Under the pieces are notes generated by a model. The model made no database searches, was not told the DNA's origin, and saw nothing but the letters and a program-made list of their open reading frames with translations. A stretch of 64,000 nt of DNA from Methylotenera sp. (GTDB taxonomy: Bacteria; Pseudomonadota; Gammaproteobacteria; Burkholderiales; Methylophilaceae): the NCBI GenBank assembly GCA_013141075.1, contig JABFRQ010000001.1:310001-374000 (forward strand), in the 5' to 3' direction. Each line of letters begins with the position of its first letter. Position 1 is the first letter of the stretch. Position numbers and translations under genes: made by a program. Shown in pieces: positions 41,033 through 51,102 of this stretch.

Positions 41033-41500
41033 ATGAAACATACTCAACCAAAATTGTTGGCGGCTATAGCCTTACTAGCCCTTTCATTGGTAGCAAATGC
41101 AGCAATGGAAAACAAAAAAGAAATGACAAACGGCGCTTCAGTAAACTTACCTGTCACACAACTTAAGTATAGTGATACAGGCTTATTTGGCGTTGATAAA
41201 AACGTTGGCTCTCTTAAGGTTGCCCCAGCTTTTGGCAATTTTCAAAGTGGTGCGCATGGCACTTTCGTAAAAATGCCCGCTGGCTTTGTGAGTGAACCAC
41301 ACATTCATACAGGCGAATACTATGCTGTTGTAATTTCTGGCGTAGGCGTAAATGGTCTGCAAGGCAGCAAAGATGTCGCGCTACCAGTAGGTTCATACTG
41401 GTCACAAAAAGGTGGTGAAAATCATGTTACCAAGTGCATTTCACCAAACGAATGCATTTTCTTTATCAACCAATCAGTGAAGTTTGACGAGATATTTTGA
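41033..41500 (+). CDS. Exported DUF4437-like cupin, copy 1
   Basis: A 155-residue protein with a signal peptide (KLLAAIALLALSLVANAA) and a ChrR-like cupin: GTFVKMPAGFVSEPHIHTGE, YYAVVISGVGVNG, LPVGSYWSQKGGENHVTKC. The histidines of PHIHT and ENHVT are likely metal ligands, and Cys pairs in CISPNEC could form a disulfide in the periplasm. It is a tandem paralogue of the next gene, 29 bp away. The function is unknown. Confidence 0.8.
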   Translation: MKHTQPKLLAAIALLALSLVANAAMENKKEMTNGASVNLPVTQLKYSDTGLFGVDKNVGSLKVAPAFGNFQSGAHGTFVKMPAGFVSEPHIHTGEYYAVVISGVGVNGLQGSKDVALPVGSYWSQKGGENHVTKCISPNECIFFINQSVKFDEIF

Positions 41501-41529
41501 TAAATAAAAATTGAATAGGAATTAAATTT

Positions 41530-42015
41530 ATGAAAACAACCAAACTAAAATTGCTTGCCGTCATTGGGCTCTATAGCCTTTCAATGGCTGCAACCGCCGC
41601 AATGGAAGACAAAAAAGAGATTAAGGCTGCGAGTGGAGGTTCTTCAGTTAATCTACCAGTGATGCAACTTAAGTACTTTGATACAGGAATATACGGAAGC
41701 AATGAAAGCGTTGGTACATTAAAAGCGGCTGCTTCATACGGCGACTTGCAACATAGCATGCACGGAACATTCGTCAAAATGCCAGCTGGCTTTGTTAGTA
41801 AAAGCCATATTCATACTGGTGAATTCTATGCGGTAGTGATTGCTGGCGTAGGTGTTAATGGGCTTGCTGGAAGCAGTGATGTGCCACTGCCTGTTGGGTC
41901 GTATTGGTCGCAAAAAGGTGGTGAAAGCCATGTGACAAAATGCATTTCATCTAACGAATGCATCTTCTTCATTAGCCAAAATAGCAAGTTTGACTATATT
42001 TTCGATAAAAAATAA
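41530..42015 (+). CDS. Exported DUF4437-like cupin, copy 2
   Basis: A 161-residue tandem paralogue of the preceding gene, similar over its whole length, with a signal peptide (KLLAVIGLYSLSMAATAA), GTFVKMPAGFVSKSHIHTGE, LPVGSYWSQKGGESHVTKC and CISSNEC. The substitution of Pro by Lys before HIHT and small loop changes are the main differences. Tandem duplication with retained metal-site residues suggests both copies are active. It ends in FDKK, slightly longer than copy 1. Confidence 0.8.
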   Translation: MKTTKLKLLAVIGLYSLSMAATAAMEDKKEIKAASGGSSVNLPVMQLKYFDTGIYGSNESVGTLKAAASYGDLQHSMHGTFVKMPAGFVSKSHIHTGEFYAVVIAGVGVNGLAGSSDVPLPVGSYWSQKGGESHVTKCISSNECIFFISQNSKFDYIFDKK

Positions 42016-42113
42016 GTCCCTAAATTGGGCTTTGCATTGTAATGTAATGTGAAGTCCAATTTTACAACCTAGAATTTGTATTAGCAATTCCAATTAACCC
42101 CAATTAAGGAATC

Positions 42114-42782
42114 ATGATGAACAACTTTTATGGCGAACAAAACCGTAGCTTTCAAGATAAATTCGGCACTAGAAAAATGGCCGATTTGTTAAAAGAAGTA
42201 ATATTTAATAACGAGTTTGATGAAGACAACAAAACATTTATTGAAAGTTTAAGCTCATTTTTCTTAACAACCATTGACCATCAAGGTCGCCCTACCGTCT
42301 CGCACAAAGGTGGCGATGCTGGTTACATCAAAATCATTGATAAAAATACCCTGATTTTTCCAAGTTACAATGGCAATGGCATGTATCTTTCTATGGGCAA
42401 CTTAAACGCGAATGCGCAAATTGGCCTACTATTTATTTCATTTGAAACCCCGCGGCGCGTACGCATGCAAGGCGTAGCCACAATTTCAAAAGACCCTGCG
42501 TTATTAGCCTTATATAAAGAAGCAGATATGATAGTTAGCGTAAAACTAACCGAGCTATGGATTAACTGCCCACGTTATGTGCCTAAATATGAAAGAGTGC
42601 GCGAATCACGTTACACGCCACGCACGGATATTGAAACCCCGTTAGCTGGCTGGAAACAAATTGATGGTGTAGAAGCTGCGCTAGGCGATGGCGATTTGGC
42701 GAAAAAGAAAAATGGCGAGTTATGCTCAATTACCGTTGACGAATGGATGGGTAAAGTGCGCGCTGGCGACCCAACCGCGTAA
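42114..42782 (+). CDS. Pyridoxamine-phosphate-oxidase-like FMN-binding protein
   Basis: A 222-residue split-barrel flavoprotein of the PPOX class: SFFLTTIDHQGRPTVSHKGG, then NTLIFPSYNGNGMYLSMGNL, then FISFETPRRVRMQGVATIS. Such proteins often use FMN or F420-like cofactors to reduce small molecules. AAGGA lies five bases before ATG 42114, with a second ATG directly following. It is fourth in the TetR cassette, with a 98-bp gap before it that may hold its own promoter. Confidence 0.83.
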   Translation: MMNNFYGEQNRSFQDKFGTRKMADLLKEVIFNNEFDEDNKTFIESLSSFFLTTIDHQGRPTVSHKGGDAGYIKIIDKNTLIFPSYNGNGMYLSMGNLNANAQIGLLFISFETPRRVRMQGVATISKDPALLALYKEADMIVSVKLTELWINCPRYVPKYERVRESRYTPRTDIETPLAGWKQIDGVEAALGDGDLAKKKNGELCSITVDEWMGKVRAGDPTA

Positions 42783-42798
42783 TATTACGCTCAAATTT

Positions 42799-43524
42799 AT
42801 GAGACAAAAAGTGCAGCCATTTAAATTATTTATTTTCGATTGCGACGGCGTATTGGTTGATAGCGAACGCCTTACGAACCAAGTATTTGTAGACATGCTA
42901 GCAATATTGGGCATCAACATTACACTACAAGAAGTAATGGATAATTACGTGGGCATTCCATTGCAAGATGGCATTGCGATGCTAGAAGAGCGCTATCAAT
43001 TCAAACTGCCAGAAGATTTTATTGTGCAATTTAACCAACAAAGCATGAGCTTGTTAGAGCGTGATTTACAGCCAGTTTTAGGCATTAAAGAAGTGATTGC
43101 AAAACTTCAAGCGCCTTTTTGTGTGGCATCAAACAGCCACACTGAAAAAGTACGTGCCATGCTAAAAATCACTGGTTTATTTGATCGCTTCAATGGAAAA
43201 ATATTTACCGCTAGCCAAGTAAAGCGTCCAAAACCTGCGCCAGATGTTTACCTATACGCAGCCAGCGCGTTTGATATGAGCCCTGCTGATTGCCTTGTAA
43301 TTGAGGATACGCCAATTGGCGTAAGCGCAGCAATAGCCGCAGGTATGACGGTGTTTGGCTATGCGGCACAAACTTCTGCCGCGCGCCTGTTAGATGCAGG
43401 CGCACATGCAGTTTTTGCGGATATGAAAGACTTGCCAATGCTGATTAAGCAAGGGGGAAATCCTATTAACTCACCAAATACCGCTGATTCTCAGCATCAA
43501 TCAACCTCACAACTTATGGCATAA
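42799..43524 (+). CDS. HAD-superfamily (subfamily IA) phosphatase
   Basis: A 241-residue hydrolase with motif [12 protein letters not shown] (nucleophile Asp), motif [12 protein letters not shown], the lysine in [10 protein letters not shown] and motif [20 protein letters not shown]. It is similar to phosphoglycolate/beta-phosphoglucomutase-type and YieH-like phosphatases, and the substrate cannot be set. The ATG at 42799 gives a start just before the HAD core. The frame is open further upstream but overlaps the previous gene. It ends 7 bp before cysE. Confidence 0.88.
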   Translation: MRQKVQPFKLFIFDCDGVLVDSERLTNQVFVDMLAILGINITLQEVMDNYVGIPLQDGIAMLEERYQFKLPEDFIVQFNQQSMSLLERDLQPVLGIKEVIAKLQAPFCVASNSHTEKVRAMLKITGLFDRFNGKIFTASQVKRPKPAPDVYLYAASAFDMSPADCLVIEDTPIGVSAAIAAGMTVFGYAAQTSAARLLDAGAHAVFADMKDLPMLIKQGGNPINSPNTADSQHQSTSQLMA

Positions 43525-43531
43525 TGTAGGC

Positions 43532-44293
43532 ATGTTTAATCACATTAAAGAAGACATCTCAATCGTATTCGAGCGCGACCCAGCGGCGCGTACGCATTTT
43601 GAGGTCATCACCACTTACCCTGGCGTGCATGCGCTCATTTTTCATCGCTTTAGCCATTGGCTGTGGCAGCAGCATTTTTACTGGTTTGCGCGGTTTAGCT
43701 CGCATATTGGGCGCTGGCTTACGGGTATTGAAATCCACCCAGGCGCGACCATTGGCCGCCGCGTGTTTATTGACCACGGCATGGGCGTTGTGATTGGCGA
43801 AACCGCCGTTATTGGCGATGATTGTACGCTTTACCACGGCGTTACACTTGGCGGCACATCATGGAATAAAGGTAAACGCCACCCTACGCTCGAAGCTGGC
43901 GTAGTGATTGGTGCGGGGGCAAAAGTGCTTGGGCCGATTATTATTGGCGCGGGCGCAAAAATAGGCTCTAATGCAGTGGTGGTAAAAGATGTACCTGCTA
44001 ATGCAACGGCGGTGGGGATTCCAGCGCGGATTTTGGAAGAAGAAAAAGCAAATAAAGAAGCAAAAGAAGCAGCCGAAAAAACCAGCTTTGCCGCTTACGC
44101 AGTAGGCAATGATAATGACCAATTTAACCCCGAGGCAATGGCAAAGGCGTTACAAACTTTGCTAGAACACAGCAAAGCGCAAGAGACTAAACTAGCAGCA
44201 CTTACCTTGCAATTACAAGCACTTAGTACAGATGCTACAAGCGATTCAGAAGTCGCCACGGCTTTTGATGTGAACTCACCCACTAAAAAATAA
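43532..44293 (+). CDS. cysE: Serine O-acetyltransferase
   Basis: Acetylates L-serine with acetyl-CoA to start cysteine synthesis. It is 253 residues with a left-handed beta-helix of hexapeptide repeats: [20 protein letters not shown], then [20 protein letters not shown] and [16 protein letters not shown]. Asp and His of IDHGMG are catalytic. It has a C-terminal tail beyond about residue 175 that is longer than usual and Ala/Lys/Glu-rich. It supplies cysteine for the desulfurases encoded next. Confidence 0.95.
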   Translation: MFNHIKEDISIVFERDPAARTHFEVITTYPGVHALIFHRFSHWLWQQHFYWFARFSSHIGRWLTGIEIHPGATIGRRVFIDHGMGVVIGETAVIGDDCTLYHGVTLGGTSWNKGKRHPTLEAGVVIGAGAKVLGPIIIGAGAKIGSNAVVVKDVPANATAVGIPARILEEEKANKEAKEAAEKTSFAAYAVGNDNDQFNPEAMAKALQTLLEHSKAQETKLAALTLQLQALSTDATSDSEVATAFDVNSPTKK

Positions 44294-44331
44294 TTCTCCG
44301 CACTTCAATTTACAGGAACTTAACCCTGCTA

Positions 44332-44356
44332 ATAGTTGACTAAAGTTATCAAGTAT
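44332..44356 (+). promoter_or_regulatory. IscR type 1-like operator over the iscR promoter
   Basis: The 25 bp starting ATAGTTGACTAAAGTT and ending CAAGTAT fit the published type 1 IscR motif at most positions (GACT in the left half, GTAT at the end). A -35 TTGACT (44336-44341) lies inside it and TAAAAT (44359-44364) is the -10 at 17-bp spacing. Fe-S-loaded IscR would repress its own operon here, as in E. coli. Confidence 0.75.
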
Positions 44357-44393
44357 TATAAAATTTGGTAATTACATAGGCGCTATTTTAAAC

Positions 44394-44885
44394 ATGAAAC
44401 TCACTACCAAAGGCCGTTTTGCTGTCACCGCAATGTTAGATCTTGCACTGCATGAAGCTAAAGGTGCGGCAGATGCTAGACCTGTAACGCTTGCTGGCAT
44501 CAGCGAACGCCAAAGCATTTCACTTTCATATTTAGAGCAACTTTTCAGTCGTTTACGCCGCCAAGGTTTAGTGAATAGTGTGCGCGGGCCTGGCGGTGGC
44601 TATAAATTGGCTAAACCACAGGCTGAAATTTCAGTCTCACAAATAATTTCAGCGGTTGATGAATTGATAGACGCCACCCAATGCGGCGGCCAAGAAAACT
44701 GCCGCGATGAAGGCCGTTGTATGACGCACGATTTATGGGCAACGTTGAATAACAAAATTTTAGACTACCTTGCTGGCGTAAGCTTGGCAGACATGGTAGC
44801 TGCACAAAATAGTGGTCAAAAAATCTCAATGCAACCGCGTGTTTGCCATTCAGATAAAGCTAAGCTTGAGGCTGTGAGCGCCTAA
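44394..44885 (+). CDS. iscR: Fe-S cluster assembly transcriptional regulator IscR
   Basis: A 163-residue Rrf2-family regulator with a winged helix ([20 protein letters not shown]) and the three cluster cysteines Cys97, Cys103, Cys109 in [16 protein letters not shown], followed by a histidine ligand. Its 2Fe-2S cluster reports assembly demand. It heads the isc operon and is 1 bp from the next start. Confidence 0.97.
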   Translation: MKLTTKGRFAVTAMLDLALHEAKGAADARPVTLAGISERQSISLSYLEQLFSRLRRQGLVNSVRGPGGGYKLAKPQAEISVSQIISAVDELIDATQCGGQENCRDEGRCMTHDLWATLNNKILDYLAGVSLADMVAAQNSGQKISMQPRVCHSDKAKLEAVSA

Positions 44886-44886
44886 A

Positions 44887-46032
44887 ATGGCTAGCGTTTA
44901 CTTTGACCATAATGCCACTACCGCGCTGAATGCTAGCGTGTTAGAAGCCATGTTACCGTGGATGCAAGAGCAAAGTGGCAACCCGACTAGCCGCCATGTG
45001 TATGGACGCCAATCGCGCGATGCAGTTGAACACGCTAGAACCCAAGTGGCTGAAGCCTGCGGGGCATATAGCTCACAGGTGATTTTTACCTCATGCGGCA
45101 CTGAGGCGAATAATTTTGCAGTAAAAGGCATGGCTCACCACAAGCCAAATGCACAAATTTTAACGAGTGCCATTGAGCACCCGTGTGTAACTCGCCCTGC
45201 ATTGGCGATGCAAGCATTAGGTTTTATAAGCCACCAAATTGCGGTGGATGCGCATGGCAGTGTGAATTTAGAAACATTAAAAACGCAGCTCAATATACCA
45301 ACCAGTTTAGTTTCTGTGATGCTAGCCAATAATGAAACTGGCGTAATACAAGACGTTGTAGCAATTGCTGAAATGGCGCGTACCGCAGGTGCTTTAATGC
45401 ACACCGATGCAGTGCAAGGTTTAGGTAAACTGCCGCTTAGTTTTACAGATTTAAACGTGCATGCGATGACGATTTCAAGCCATAAAATTCATGGGCCACA
45501 AGGTGCGGCGGCGTTGATTTTAGATAAACGTGTGGATATTCAACCGCTGTTACATGGCGGTGGGCAAGAGCGTAATTTGCGTAGTGGCACAGAAAATGTG
45601 GCGGCGATTGTTGGCTTCGGCATGGCTTGTGAATTGGCAGCAGCGAACCAAAAAATTTATGCCGCACATACAAAAAAGCTACGCGAGCAATTTGAGCAAG
45701 GCTTAAGCACATTGAATGTGACCATATTCGGTAACCAAGCTTCACGTTTACCAAACACCAGTTTTTTTGCGGTAGATGCGATTGAAGGCGAAACCTTAGT
45801 GATGGCGCTAGATCGTAAAGGTTATGCGGTTGCCAGCGGCTCTGCCTGCTCGAGCGACAGCACCGAGCCTAGCCACGTGCTGTTAGCAATGGGCGCACCT
45901 GCGGACGTAGCGCGTGGCGCGGTAAGGGTAAGTTTTGGTGCAAATAATACCGCCGCGCAAGTAGCAGACTTTTTAGGCACATTGCGCAATGAAATTTTGA
46001 GATTAAAGCAGTTGACGGCCATTGCCGCATAA
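44887..46032 (+). CDS. NifS/IscS-like cysteine desulfurase, first copy
   Basis: A PLP enzyme removing sulfur from cysteine. It is 381 residues with the FDHNATT opening, the PLP lysine in SSHKIHGPQGAAAL and the active-site cysteine loop SGSACSSDSTEPSHVLLAMG. It sits between iscR and a second, canonical iscS and is clearly a different paralogue (shorter, with NifS-like loop). Two adjacent desulfurases in one isc operon are uncommon in the E. coli model. It could serve another acceptor such as tRNA thiolation, or act as a backup. Confidence 0.93.
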   Translation: MASVYFDHNATTALNASVLEAMLPWMQEQSGNPTSRHVYGRQSRDAVEHARTQVAEACGAYSSQVIFTSCGTEANNFAVKGMAHHKPNAQILTSAIEHPCVTRPALAMQALGFISHQIAVDAHGSVNLETLKTQLNIPTSLVSVMLANNETGVIQDVVAIAEMARTAGALMHTDAVQGLGKLPLSFTDLNVHAMTISSHKIHGPQGAAALILDKRVDIQPLLHGGGQERNLRSGTENVAAIVGFGMACELAAANQKIYAAHTKKLREQFEQGLSTLNVTIFGNQASRLPNTSFFAVDAIEGETLVMALDRKGYAVASGSACSSDSTEPSHVLLAMGAPADVARGAVRVSFGANNTAAQVADFLGTLRNEILRLKQLTAIAA

Positions 46033-46136
46033 AGCGGCAATGCATTTAAAAAGGCGCTGGATAAACAAAGTAGGGAAGCTTGTTTGCCCCCTACTCAGCC
46101 ACACAGATTTAATAGAATGTAAGGATAAACAAAGCA

Positions 46137-47408
46137 ATGTCAGCAACAATTGAAATGCCAGTAGTAAAAGATTTATATGCCAAAGATGGTCATAGAGATG
46201 ACGCGCACCCTATTTATTTGGATTATTCAGCCACAACCCCAGTAGACCCTCGCGTGGCGGCTAAAATGATTCCGTATTTAACAGAAGACTTTGGTAATCC
46301 TGCCTCACGCAGCCACCCGTATGGTTGGACAGCCGAAAAAGCGGTAGAAAATGCACGTGAAGAAGTCGCAAAATTAGTAGGTGCAGATCCGCGTGAAATT
46401 GTGTGGACATCTGGCGCGACAGAATCAAACAACCTAGCCATTAAAGGCGCGGCAAACTTTTATAAAGAAAAAGGCAAGCACATTATTACCATCGCTACCG
46501 AGCATAAAGCGGTGATTGACCCAGTGCGTGAGCTTGAACGCCAAGGTTTTAGCGCTACGTTTTTAGAGCCAGAGCCAGATGGCTTGGTGAATTTAGCTAA
46601 ATTTAAAGCGGCGATTCGCCCTGATACGGTATTAGCTTCAGTAATGTTGGTCAACAATGAAATTGGTGTGATTCAAGACATTGAAGCTATCGGCAATATT
46701 TGCCGTGAAAATGGCATTATTTTTCATGTGGATGCCGCGCAAGCCACAGGCAAAGTGCATATTGATTTAGAAAAACTACCAGTAGATTTAATGAGCTTTT
46801 CTGCGCATAAAACTTATGGCCCAAAAGGCATAGGCGCTTTATATGTGCGCCGTAAACCGCGTATTAGAATTGAAGCGCAGATGCACGGCGGTGGGCACGA
46901 GCGCGGTATGCGCTCTGGCACGCTTGCCACGCACCAAATTGTGGGTATGGGCGAAGCCTTCCGCATTGCGCGTGAAGAAATGGATGTTGAAAATGCACGC
47001 ATTCGTCGCCTTCGCGACAAGCTTTTACATGGCTTAGAAACCATGGAAGAAGTGTATGTGAATGGCGATTTAGCGCACCGCGTACCGCATAATTTAAACA
47101 TTAGCTTTAATTATGTTGAAGGCGAATCGCTGATTATGGCGGTAAAAGGCATTGCGGTTTCTAGCGGCTCTGCGTGTACCTCAGCCAGCCTTGAGCCTAG
47201 CTATGTATTGCGTGCTTTGGGTCGTAGCGACGAGCTCGCGCACAGTTCAATTCGCTTCTCAATCGGCCGTTTTACCACCGATGCAGATGTAGAATACACA
47301 ATAGATTTGATGAAAAGCAAGATTGATAAATTAAGAGAATTATCCCCATTATGGGAAATGTTTAAAGACGGCGTTGATTTAAGCAAAGTTCAATGGGCTG
47401 CACACTAA
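46137..47408 (+). CDS. iscS: Cysteine desulfurase IscS
   Basis: The housekeeping desulfurase for Fe-S assembly. It is 423 residues, about 20 longer than E. coli IscS because of an N-terminal stretch before [17 protein letters not shown]. It has the PLP lysine in [15 protein letters not shown] and the catalytic cysteine in [20 protein letters not shown]. iscU follows after 13 bp. A 104-bp gap separates it from the first desulfurase gene. Confidence 0.97.
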   Translation: MSATIEMPVVKDLYAKDGHRDDAHPIYLDYSATTPVDPRVAAKMIPYLTEDFGNPASRSHPYGWTAEKAVENAREEVAKLVGADPREIVWTSGATESNNLAIKGAANFYKEKGKHIITIATEHKAVIDPVRELERQGFSATFLEPEPDGLVNLAKFKAAIRPDTVLASVMLVNNEIGVIQDIEAIGNICRENGIIFHVDAAQATGKVHIDLEKLPVDLMSFSAHKTYGPKGIGALYVRRKPRIRIEAQMHGGGHERGMRSGTLATHQIVGMGEAFRIAREEMDVENARIRRLRDKLLHGLETMEEVYVNGDLAHRVPHNLNISFNYVEGESLIMAVKGIAVSSGSACTSASLEPSYVLRALGRSDELAHSSIRFSIGRFTTDADVEYTIDLMKSKIDKLRELSPLWEMFKDGVDLSKVQWAAH

Positions 47409-47421
47409 AGGAGTAAGAATC

Positions 47422-47820
47422 ATGGCATATTCAGACAAAGTTTTAGATCACTACGAAAACCCGCGTAACGTAGGCAGTTTAGACAAAAACGACCCAAACG
47501 TAGGCACGGGCATGGTCGGCGCACCTGCTTGTGGCGACGTAATGAAGTTAATGATTAAGGTAAACGATGCTGGCATTATTGAAGATGCTAAATTCAAAAC
47601 CTACGGCTGCGGCTCGGCAATTGCCTCAAGCTCTTTGGTCACAGAATGGCTAAAAGGCAAAACGGTGGACGAAGCTTATGCGATTAAAAACTCTGCCATA
47701 GCAGAAGAATTAGCATTACCACCTGTTAAAATTCACTGCTCAGTATTGGCTGAAGACGCCATTAAAGCAGCGGTGGCAGATATTAAAGCCAAGCAATTGG
47801 CAGCTAGAGAAGCAGCTTAA
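47422..47820 (+). CDS. iscU: Fe-S cluster scaffold IscU
   Basis: The scaffold on which IscS builds 2Fe-2S and 4Fe-4S clusters. At 132 residues it has all three ligand cysteines (Cys37 in GAPACGD, Cys63 in YGCGSAI, Cys106 in IHCSVLA) and the LPPVK motif (99-103) recognised by HscA. The start has AAAGGAG upstream. A 30-bp palindromic repeat sits just after the stop, before iscA. Confidence 0.98.
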   Translation: MAYSDKVLDHYENPRNVGSLDKNDPNVGTGMVGAPACGDVMKLMIKVNDAGIIEDAKFKTYGCGSAIASSSLVTEWLKGKTVDEAYAIKNSAIAEELALPPVKIHCSVLAEDAIKAAVADIKAKQLAAREAA

Positions 47821-47827
47821 TACCACA

Positions 47828-47857
47828 CTGTCATTCTGGCGCAGGTCAGAATGACAG
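47828..47857. repeat. GTCATT-type inverted repeat, iscU-iscA gap
   Basis: CTGTCATTCTG (47828-47838) and CAGAATGACAG (47847-47857), 11-bp arms with an 8-nt loop. The left half with GCGCAGG recurs at 50626 after hscA. It lies inside a multigene operon, so an effect on mRNA stability between iscU and iscA is possible. Confidence 0.75.
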
Positions 47858-47896
47858 CAATTGGAATGAAAGATATAGGAAAACGTAATATTTACT

Positions 47897-48220
47897 ATGG
47901 CAATAACACTCACACAAACCGCGGCAGACCGCGTTGAAAAATTTCTAGCAAACCGTGGAAAAGGCATAGGTTTACGCTTGGGCGTTAAAACCACAGGTTG
48001 CTCAGGCATGGCTTACACACTGGAGTTTGTAGATGACCTTAACCCAGAGGATACTGCGTTTGAAAGCCATGGCGTAAAGGTAATTGTTGACCCAAAAAGC
48101 TTGGCCTATATTGACGGCACTGAATTAGACTTCACCAAAGAAGGCTTAAACGAAGGCTTTAAATTCAACAACCCAAACGTGAAAGATGAATGTGGATGTG
48201 GCGAGAGTTTCACAGTGTGA
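47897..48220 (+). CDS. iscA: A-type iron-sulfur carrier IscA
   Basis: A 107-residue A-type carrier. The three conserved cysteines are Cys35 (TTGCSGMAY), Cys99 and Cys101 (ECGCGESF). The GTGA overlap at its end couples it to hscB. Its presence between iscU and hscB matches the classical operon order. Confidence 0.97.
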   Translation: MAITLTQTAADRVEKFLANRGKGIGLRLGVKTTGCSGMAYTLEFVDDLNPEDTAFESHGVKVIVDPKSLAYIDGTELDFTKEGLNEGFKFNNPNVKDECGCGESFTV

Positions 48221-48732
48221 ATTTGAATTATTTTCAAATTTTTGAGCTGGAAACCAAGTTTAATGTTGACTTGGCAACGTTAGAAAGCAATTACCGCAAA
48301 ATACAATCAGCCAGCCACCCTGACCGCTTTGTAACAGCAACATCTACCGAAAAACTTGCATCTATGCAAACCGCTACGCTGGCCAACGAGGCGTATCAAA
48401 CGCTTAAATCACCTACCCTGCGAGCCGCATATTTATTAGGGCTGCAGGGCATTAATGCAATTACAGAAACCAGCACGGCCATGCCTGTAGATTTTTTAAT
48501 GCAACAAATGGAATGGCGCGAAGCGGTTGAGGATAATGCGACCAATTTAAGTGGCATGCATCGTTTATTGCGAAATATTAAGCAAGAAACCATAACATTA
48601 CAGCAAGCTTTGGCTGATGAATTAGATGCAAAACAAGCATGGCAAGCCGCAGCAGAAACCTTGCGTAAATTACAGTTTATGGATAAATTGCGTGAAGAAA
48701 TTGCACGTAAGCTAGAGATATTAGAAGACTAA
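48217..48732 (+). CDS. hscB: Co-chaperone HscB
   Basis: A J-domain co-chaperone presenting IscU to HscA. It is 171 residues from GTG 48217, which overlaps the iscA stop (GTGA). An upstream reading extension is in frame but would reuse iscA sequence. The J-domain has the HPD motif in SASHPDRFV (about residue 32), and the C-terminal three-helix domain is the IscU-binding part. It directly abuts hscA, with no gap. Confidence 0.94.
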   Translation: MNLNYFQIFELETKFNVDLATLESNYRKIQSASHPDRFVTATSTEKLASMQTATLANEAYQTLKSPTLRAAYLLGLQGINAITETSTAMPVDFLMQQMEWREAVEDNATNLSGMHRLLRNIKQETITLQQALADELDAKQAWQAAAETLRKLQFMDKLREEIARKLEILED

Positions 48733-50622
48733 ATGGCACTTTTACAAATATCAGAACCAGGCCAATCAGCCGCCCCTCATCAGCATAAACTGGCTGTAGG
48801 CATAGATCTTGGCACCACCAATTCACTAGTTGCTACCGTGCGTAGTGGCTTGAGCAGCATTTTGGTGGATGAAGACGGCCATAATTTACTACCTAGCGTA
48901 GTGCGCTACATGCCAGATGGCGGCATTGAAGTGGGCTATAGCGCGCAGGCCGCACAAAGCCAAGACCCAACCAATACCGTGGTTTCAGCCAAACGCTTTA
49001 TGGGGCGCGGCTTGAAGGATATTGACGTTTCGCAGCAACCTTATCACTTCATTGAAACCAAATCTGCATCTGGTGAAATGTTGCAAATTGAAACGCGCGC
49101 TGGCATCAAAAGCCCTGTAGAAATCTCCGCTGAAATTCTAAAAACCCTCAAAGCACGCGCAGAGAAATCATTAGGCGGTGAATTAGTTGGCGCAGTAATT
49201 ACAGTGCCGGCCTATTTTGACGATGCGCAGCGCCAAGCCACCAAAGATGCGGCGCGGCTCGCGGGTTTAAACGTGTTGCGTTTGCTCAATGAACCCACTG
49301 CCGCTGCGGTGGCTTATGGCTTAGATAATGCCTCTGAAGGCATTTATGTAATTTACGACTTAGGCGGCGGCACGTTTGACATTAGCATTTTGAAGCTAGC
49401 AAAAGGCGTGTTTGAAGTGCTAGCAACCAATGGCGACAGCGCTTTAGGTGGCGATGATTTTGACCGCAGAATTTTTTGCTGGGCTTTAGATCAAAGACTA
49501 GCCGAACAAAGCAAATGCACCCCTTTAAACGCGCAAGATACGCGGCTTTTACTCACCAAAGCACGTGAGGCCAAAGAATGGCTCACAGACCACGCAAGTG
49601 CGCAAATCACCAGTGTGCTAAGCACAGGCGAGCTGCTCAATGTAACACTTAGCACCAAGCAATTTAACGAACTCACACAAACGCTAGTCACCAAAACGCT
49701 CGCGCCTACAAAAAAAGCGTTGCGGGATGCAGGCCTAACAATTGAAGACATTAAAGGCGTGGTGATGGTGGGCGGCGCAACGCGTATGCCGCAAATACGT
49801 TTAAGTGTTGCAGACTTTTTCAAACAAACGCCTTTGACCAATTTAGACCCAGACAAAGTGGTAGCGCTAGGTGCGGCCATTCAAGCAAACACGCTTGCGG
49901 GCAACAAAGGTGATAACGAATTATTACTGCTCGATGTGATACCGCTTTCTCTTGGCTTAGAAACCATGGGCGGCTTGGTAGAAAAAATTATTCCACGCAA
50001 TTCCACCTTGCCAATTACTAGAGCGCAAGAATTTACCACGTTCAAAGACGGCCAAACTGCCATGAGTATTCATGTGTTGCAAGGCGAGCGCGAACTGGTG
50101 ACCGATTGTCGTTCACTCGCGCGTTTTGAGCTACGTGGCATTCCGCCAATGGTGGCGGGTAGCGCGCGCATACGCGTGACGTTTACCGTAGATGCCGATG
50201 GCCTACTCAGCGTTTCAGCACGTGAAGTAGCCAGCAATGTAGAAGCCAATATTGTGGTAAAACCAAGTTACGGCTTGAGTGAAGAGCAGATTTTAAATAT
50301 GCTGCAAAGTGGTTTTGGCGCGGCAGAAAGCGACAAACAAGCACGCGCTTTGGCTGAAGCAAAAGTGGATGCAGAAAGCTTGCTAGCCGCCATTGAAATA
50401 GCACTTGAGAAAGATAGCGATTTATTAAATGCGCAAGAAATTCAAGCTATACGAGGAAAAATGGATGCTCTACGAGCCAATATCCATGCGGGTGCCAGCC
50501 ATGCCATTCATGAAGCGACTGAGGCATTAAATTTAGCGACTGAGGAATTTGCCGCAAGGCGCATGGATGCTAGCGTGAGCCACGCATTAGCAGGAAAGAA
50601 TTTAGACGAAGTAAATTTTTAA
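48733..50622 (+). CDS. hscA: Hsp70-family chaperone HscA
   Basis: An ATP-driven chaperone for cluster release from IscU. It is 629 residues with nucleotide-binding signatures [26 protein letters not shown] and [14 protein letters not shown], and a substrate domain with the HscA-type linker [14 protein letters not shown]. The ATG follows the hscB TAA immediately. A partial palindromic repeat follows the stop. Confidence 0.97.
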   Translation: MALLQISEPGQSAAPHQHKLAVGIDLGTTNSLVATVRSGLSSILVDEDGHNLLPSVVRYMPDGGIEVGYSAQAAQSQDPTNTVVSAKRFMGRGLKDIDVSQQPYHFIETKSASGEMLQIETRAGIKSPVEISAEILKTLKARAEKSLGGELVGAVITVPAYFDDAQRQATKDAARLAGLNVLRLLNEPTAAAVAYGLDNASEGIYVIYDLGGGTFDISILKLAKGVFEVLATNGDSALGGDDFDRRIFCWALDQRLAEQSKCTPLNAQDTRLLLTKAREAKEWLTDHASAQITSVLSTGELLNVTLSTKQFNELTQTLVTKTLAPTKKALRDAGLTIEDIKGVVMVGGATRMPQIRLSVADFFKQTPLTNLDPDKVVALGAAIQANTLAGNKGDNELLLLDVIPLSLGLETMGGLVEKIIPRNSTLPITRAQEFTTFKDGQTAMSIHVLQGERELVTDCRSLARFELRGIPPMVAGSARIRVTFTVDADGLLSVSAREVASNVEANIVVKPSYGLSEEQILNMLQSGFGAAESDKQARALAEAKVDAESLLAAIEIALEKDSDLLNAQEIQAIRGKMDALRANIHAGASHAIHEATEALNLATEEFAARRMDASVSHALAGKNLDEVNF

Positions 50623-50624
50623 AG

Positions 50625-50652
50625 CTGTCATTCTGGCGCAGGCCAAAATCTT
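50625..50652. repeat. Half copy of the GTCATTCTGGCGCAGG repeat
   Basis: CTGTCATTCTGGCGCAGG at about 50626-50643 repeats the left side of the element at 47828 exactly, but the returning arm has decayed (CCAAAATC in place of CAGAATGACAG). It lies between hscA and fdx. Confidence 0.6.
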
Positions 50653-50708
50653 GTACTTAAAATTAAGAGCTTGAAACAGATTCAGCATGATAGGAATTAG
50701 GAAACAAA

Positions 50709-51050
50709 ATGCCACAAATTATAGTATTACCCCACCTAGAACTTTGCCCAGAAGGTGCTGCGATTGAGGCCAAAACGGGCGAGTCAATCTGCGATGTTTT
50801 ATTGAATAATGAAATTGATATTGACCACGCCTGCGACCAAGCCTGCGCTTGCACCACATGCCATGTGATTATTCGTGAAGGCTTTAAATCACTGAATCCA
50901 TCAGAAGAAAAAGAAGATGATTTACTAGATAAAGCTTGGGGTTTAGAGCCTAATTCACGCTTAAGTTGCCAAGCCCTTATTGGCACGGCAGACTTAGTGA
51001 TTGAAATTCCTAAATACTCAATCAATATGGCTAAAGAAGGCCATCGATAA
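50709..51050 (+). CDS. fdx: ISC-type 2Fe-2S ferredoxin
   Basis: An electron donor for cluster assembly. It is 113 residues with an adrenodoxin-type cluster site, Cys42-x5-Cys48-x2-Cys51 in HACDQACACTTCHV and Cys87 in LSCQALIG. An extra Cys46 is common in this family. It is the last gene of the isc operon. No iscX follows, and a 30-bp perfect palindrome lies 10 bp after the stop. Confidence 0.96.
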   Translation: MPQIIVLPHLELCPEGAAIEAKTGESICDVLLNNEIDIDHACDQACACTTCHVIIREGFKSLNPSEEKEDDLLDKAWGLEPNSRLSCQALIGTADLVIEIPKYSINMAKEGHR

Positions 51051-51059
51051 CAAACTGGC

Positions 51060-51089
51060 CATTGCGAGCGTAGCGCTACGCTCGCAATG
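51060..51089. repeat. 30-bp perfect palindrome, GTCATTGCGAGCG family
   Basis: CATTGCGAGCGTAGC and GCTACGCTCGCAATG abut with no spacer. It lies between the convergent fdx and SulP genes and could form a cruciform or terminate weakly in both directions, although no T-run follows. The arm is the same sequence as the outer arm of the larger element at 55087-55149. Confidence 0.85.
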
Positions 51090-51102
51090 ACCGCGTAAAA
51101 AG

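Noticed and set aside
42688..42798. N-terminal extension of the HAD phosphatase
   Set aside because: It overlaps the FMN-binding protein gene in another frame and adds no HAD motif. The ATG at 42799 sits just before motif I.
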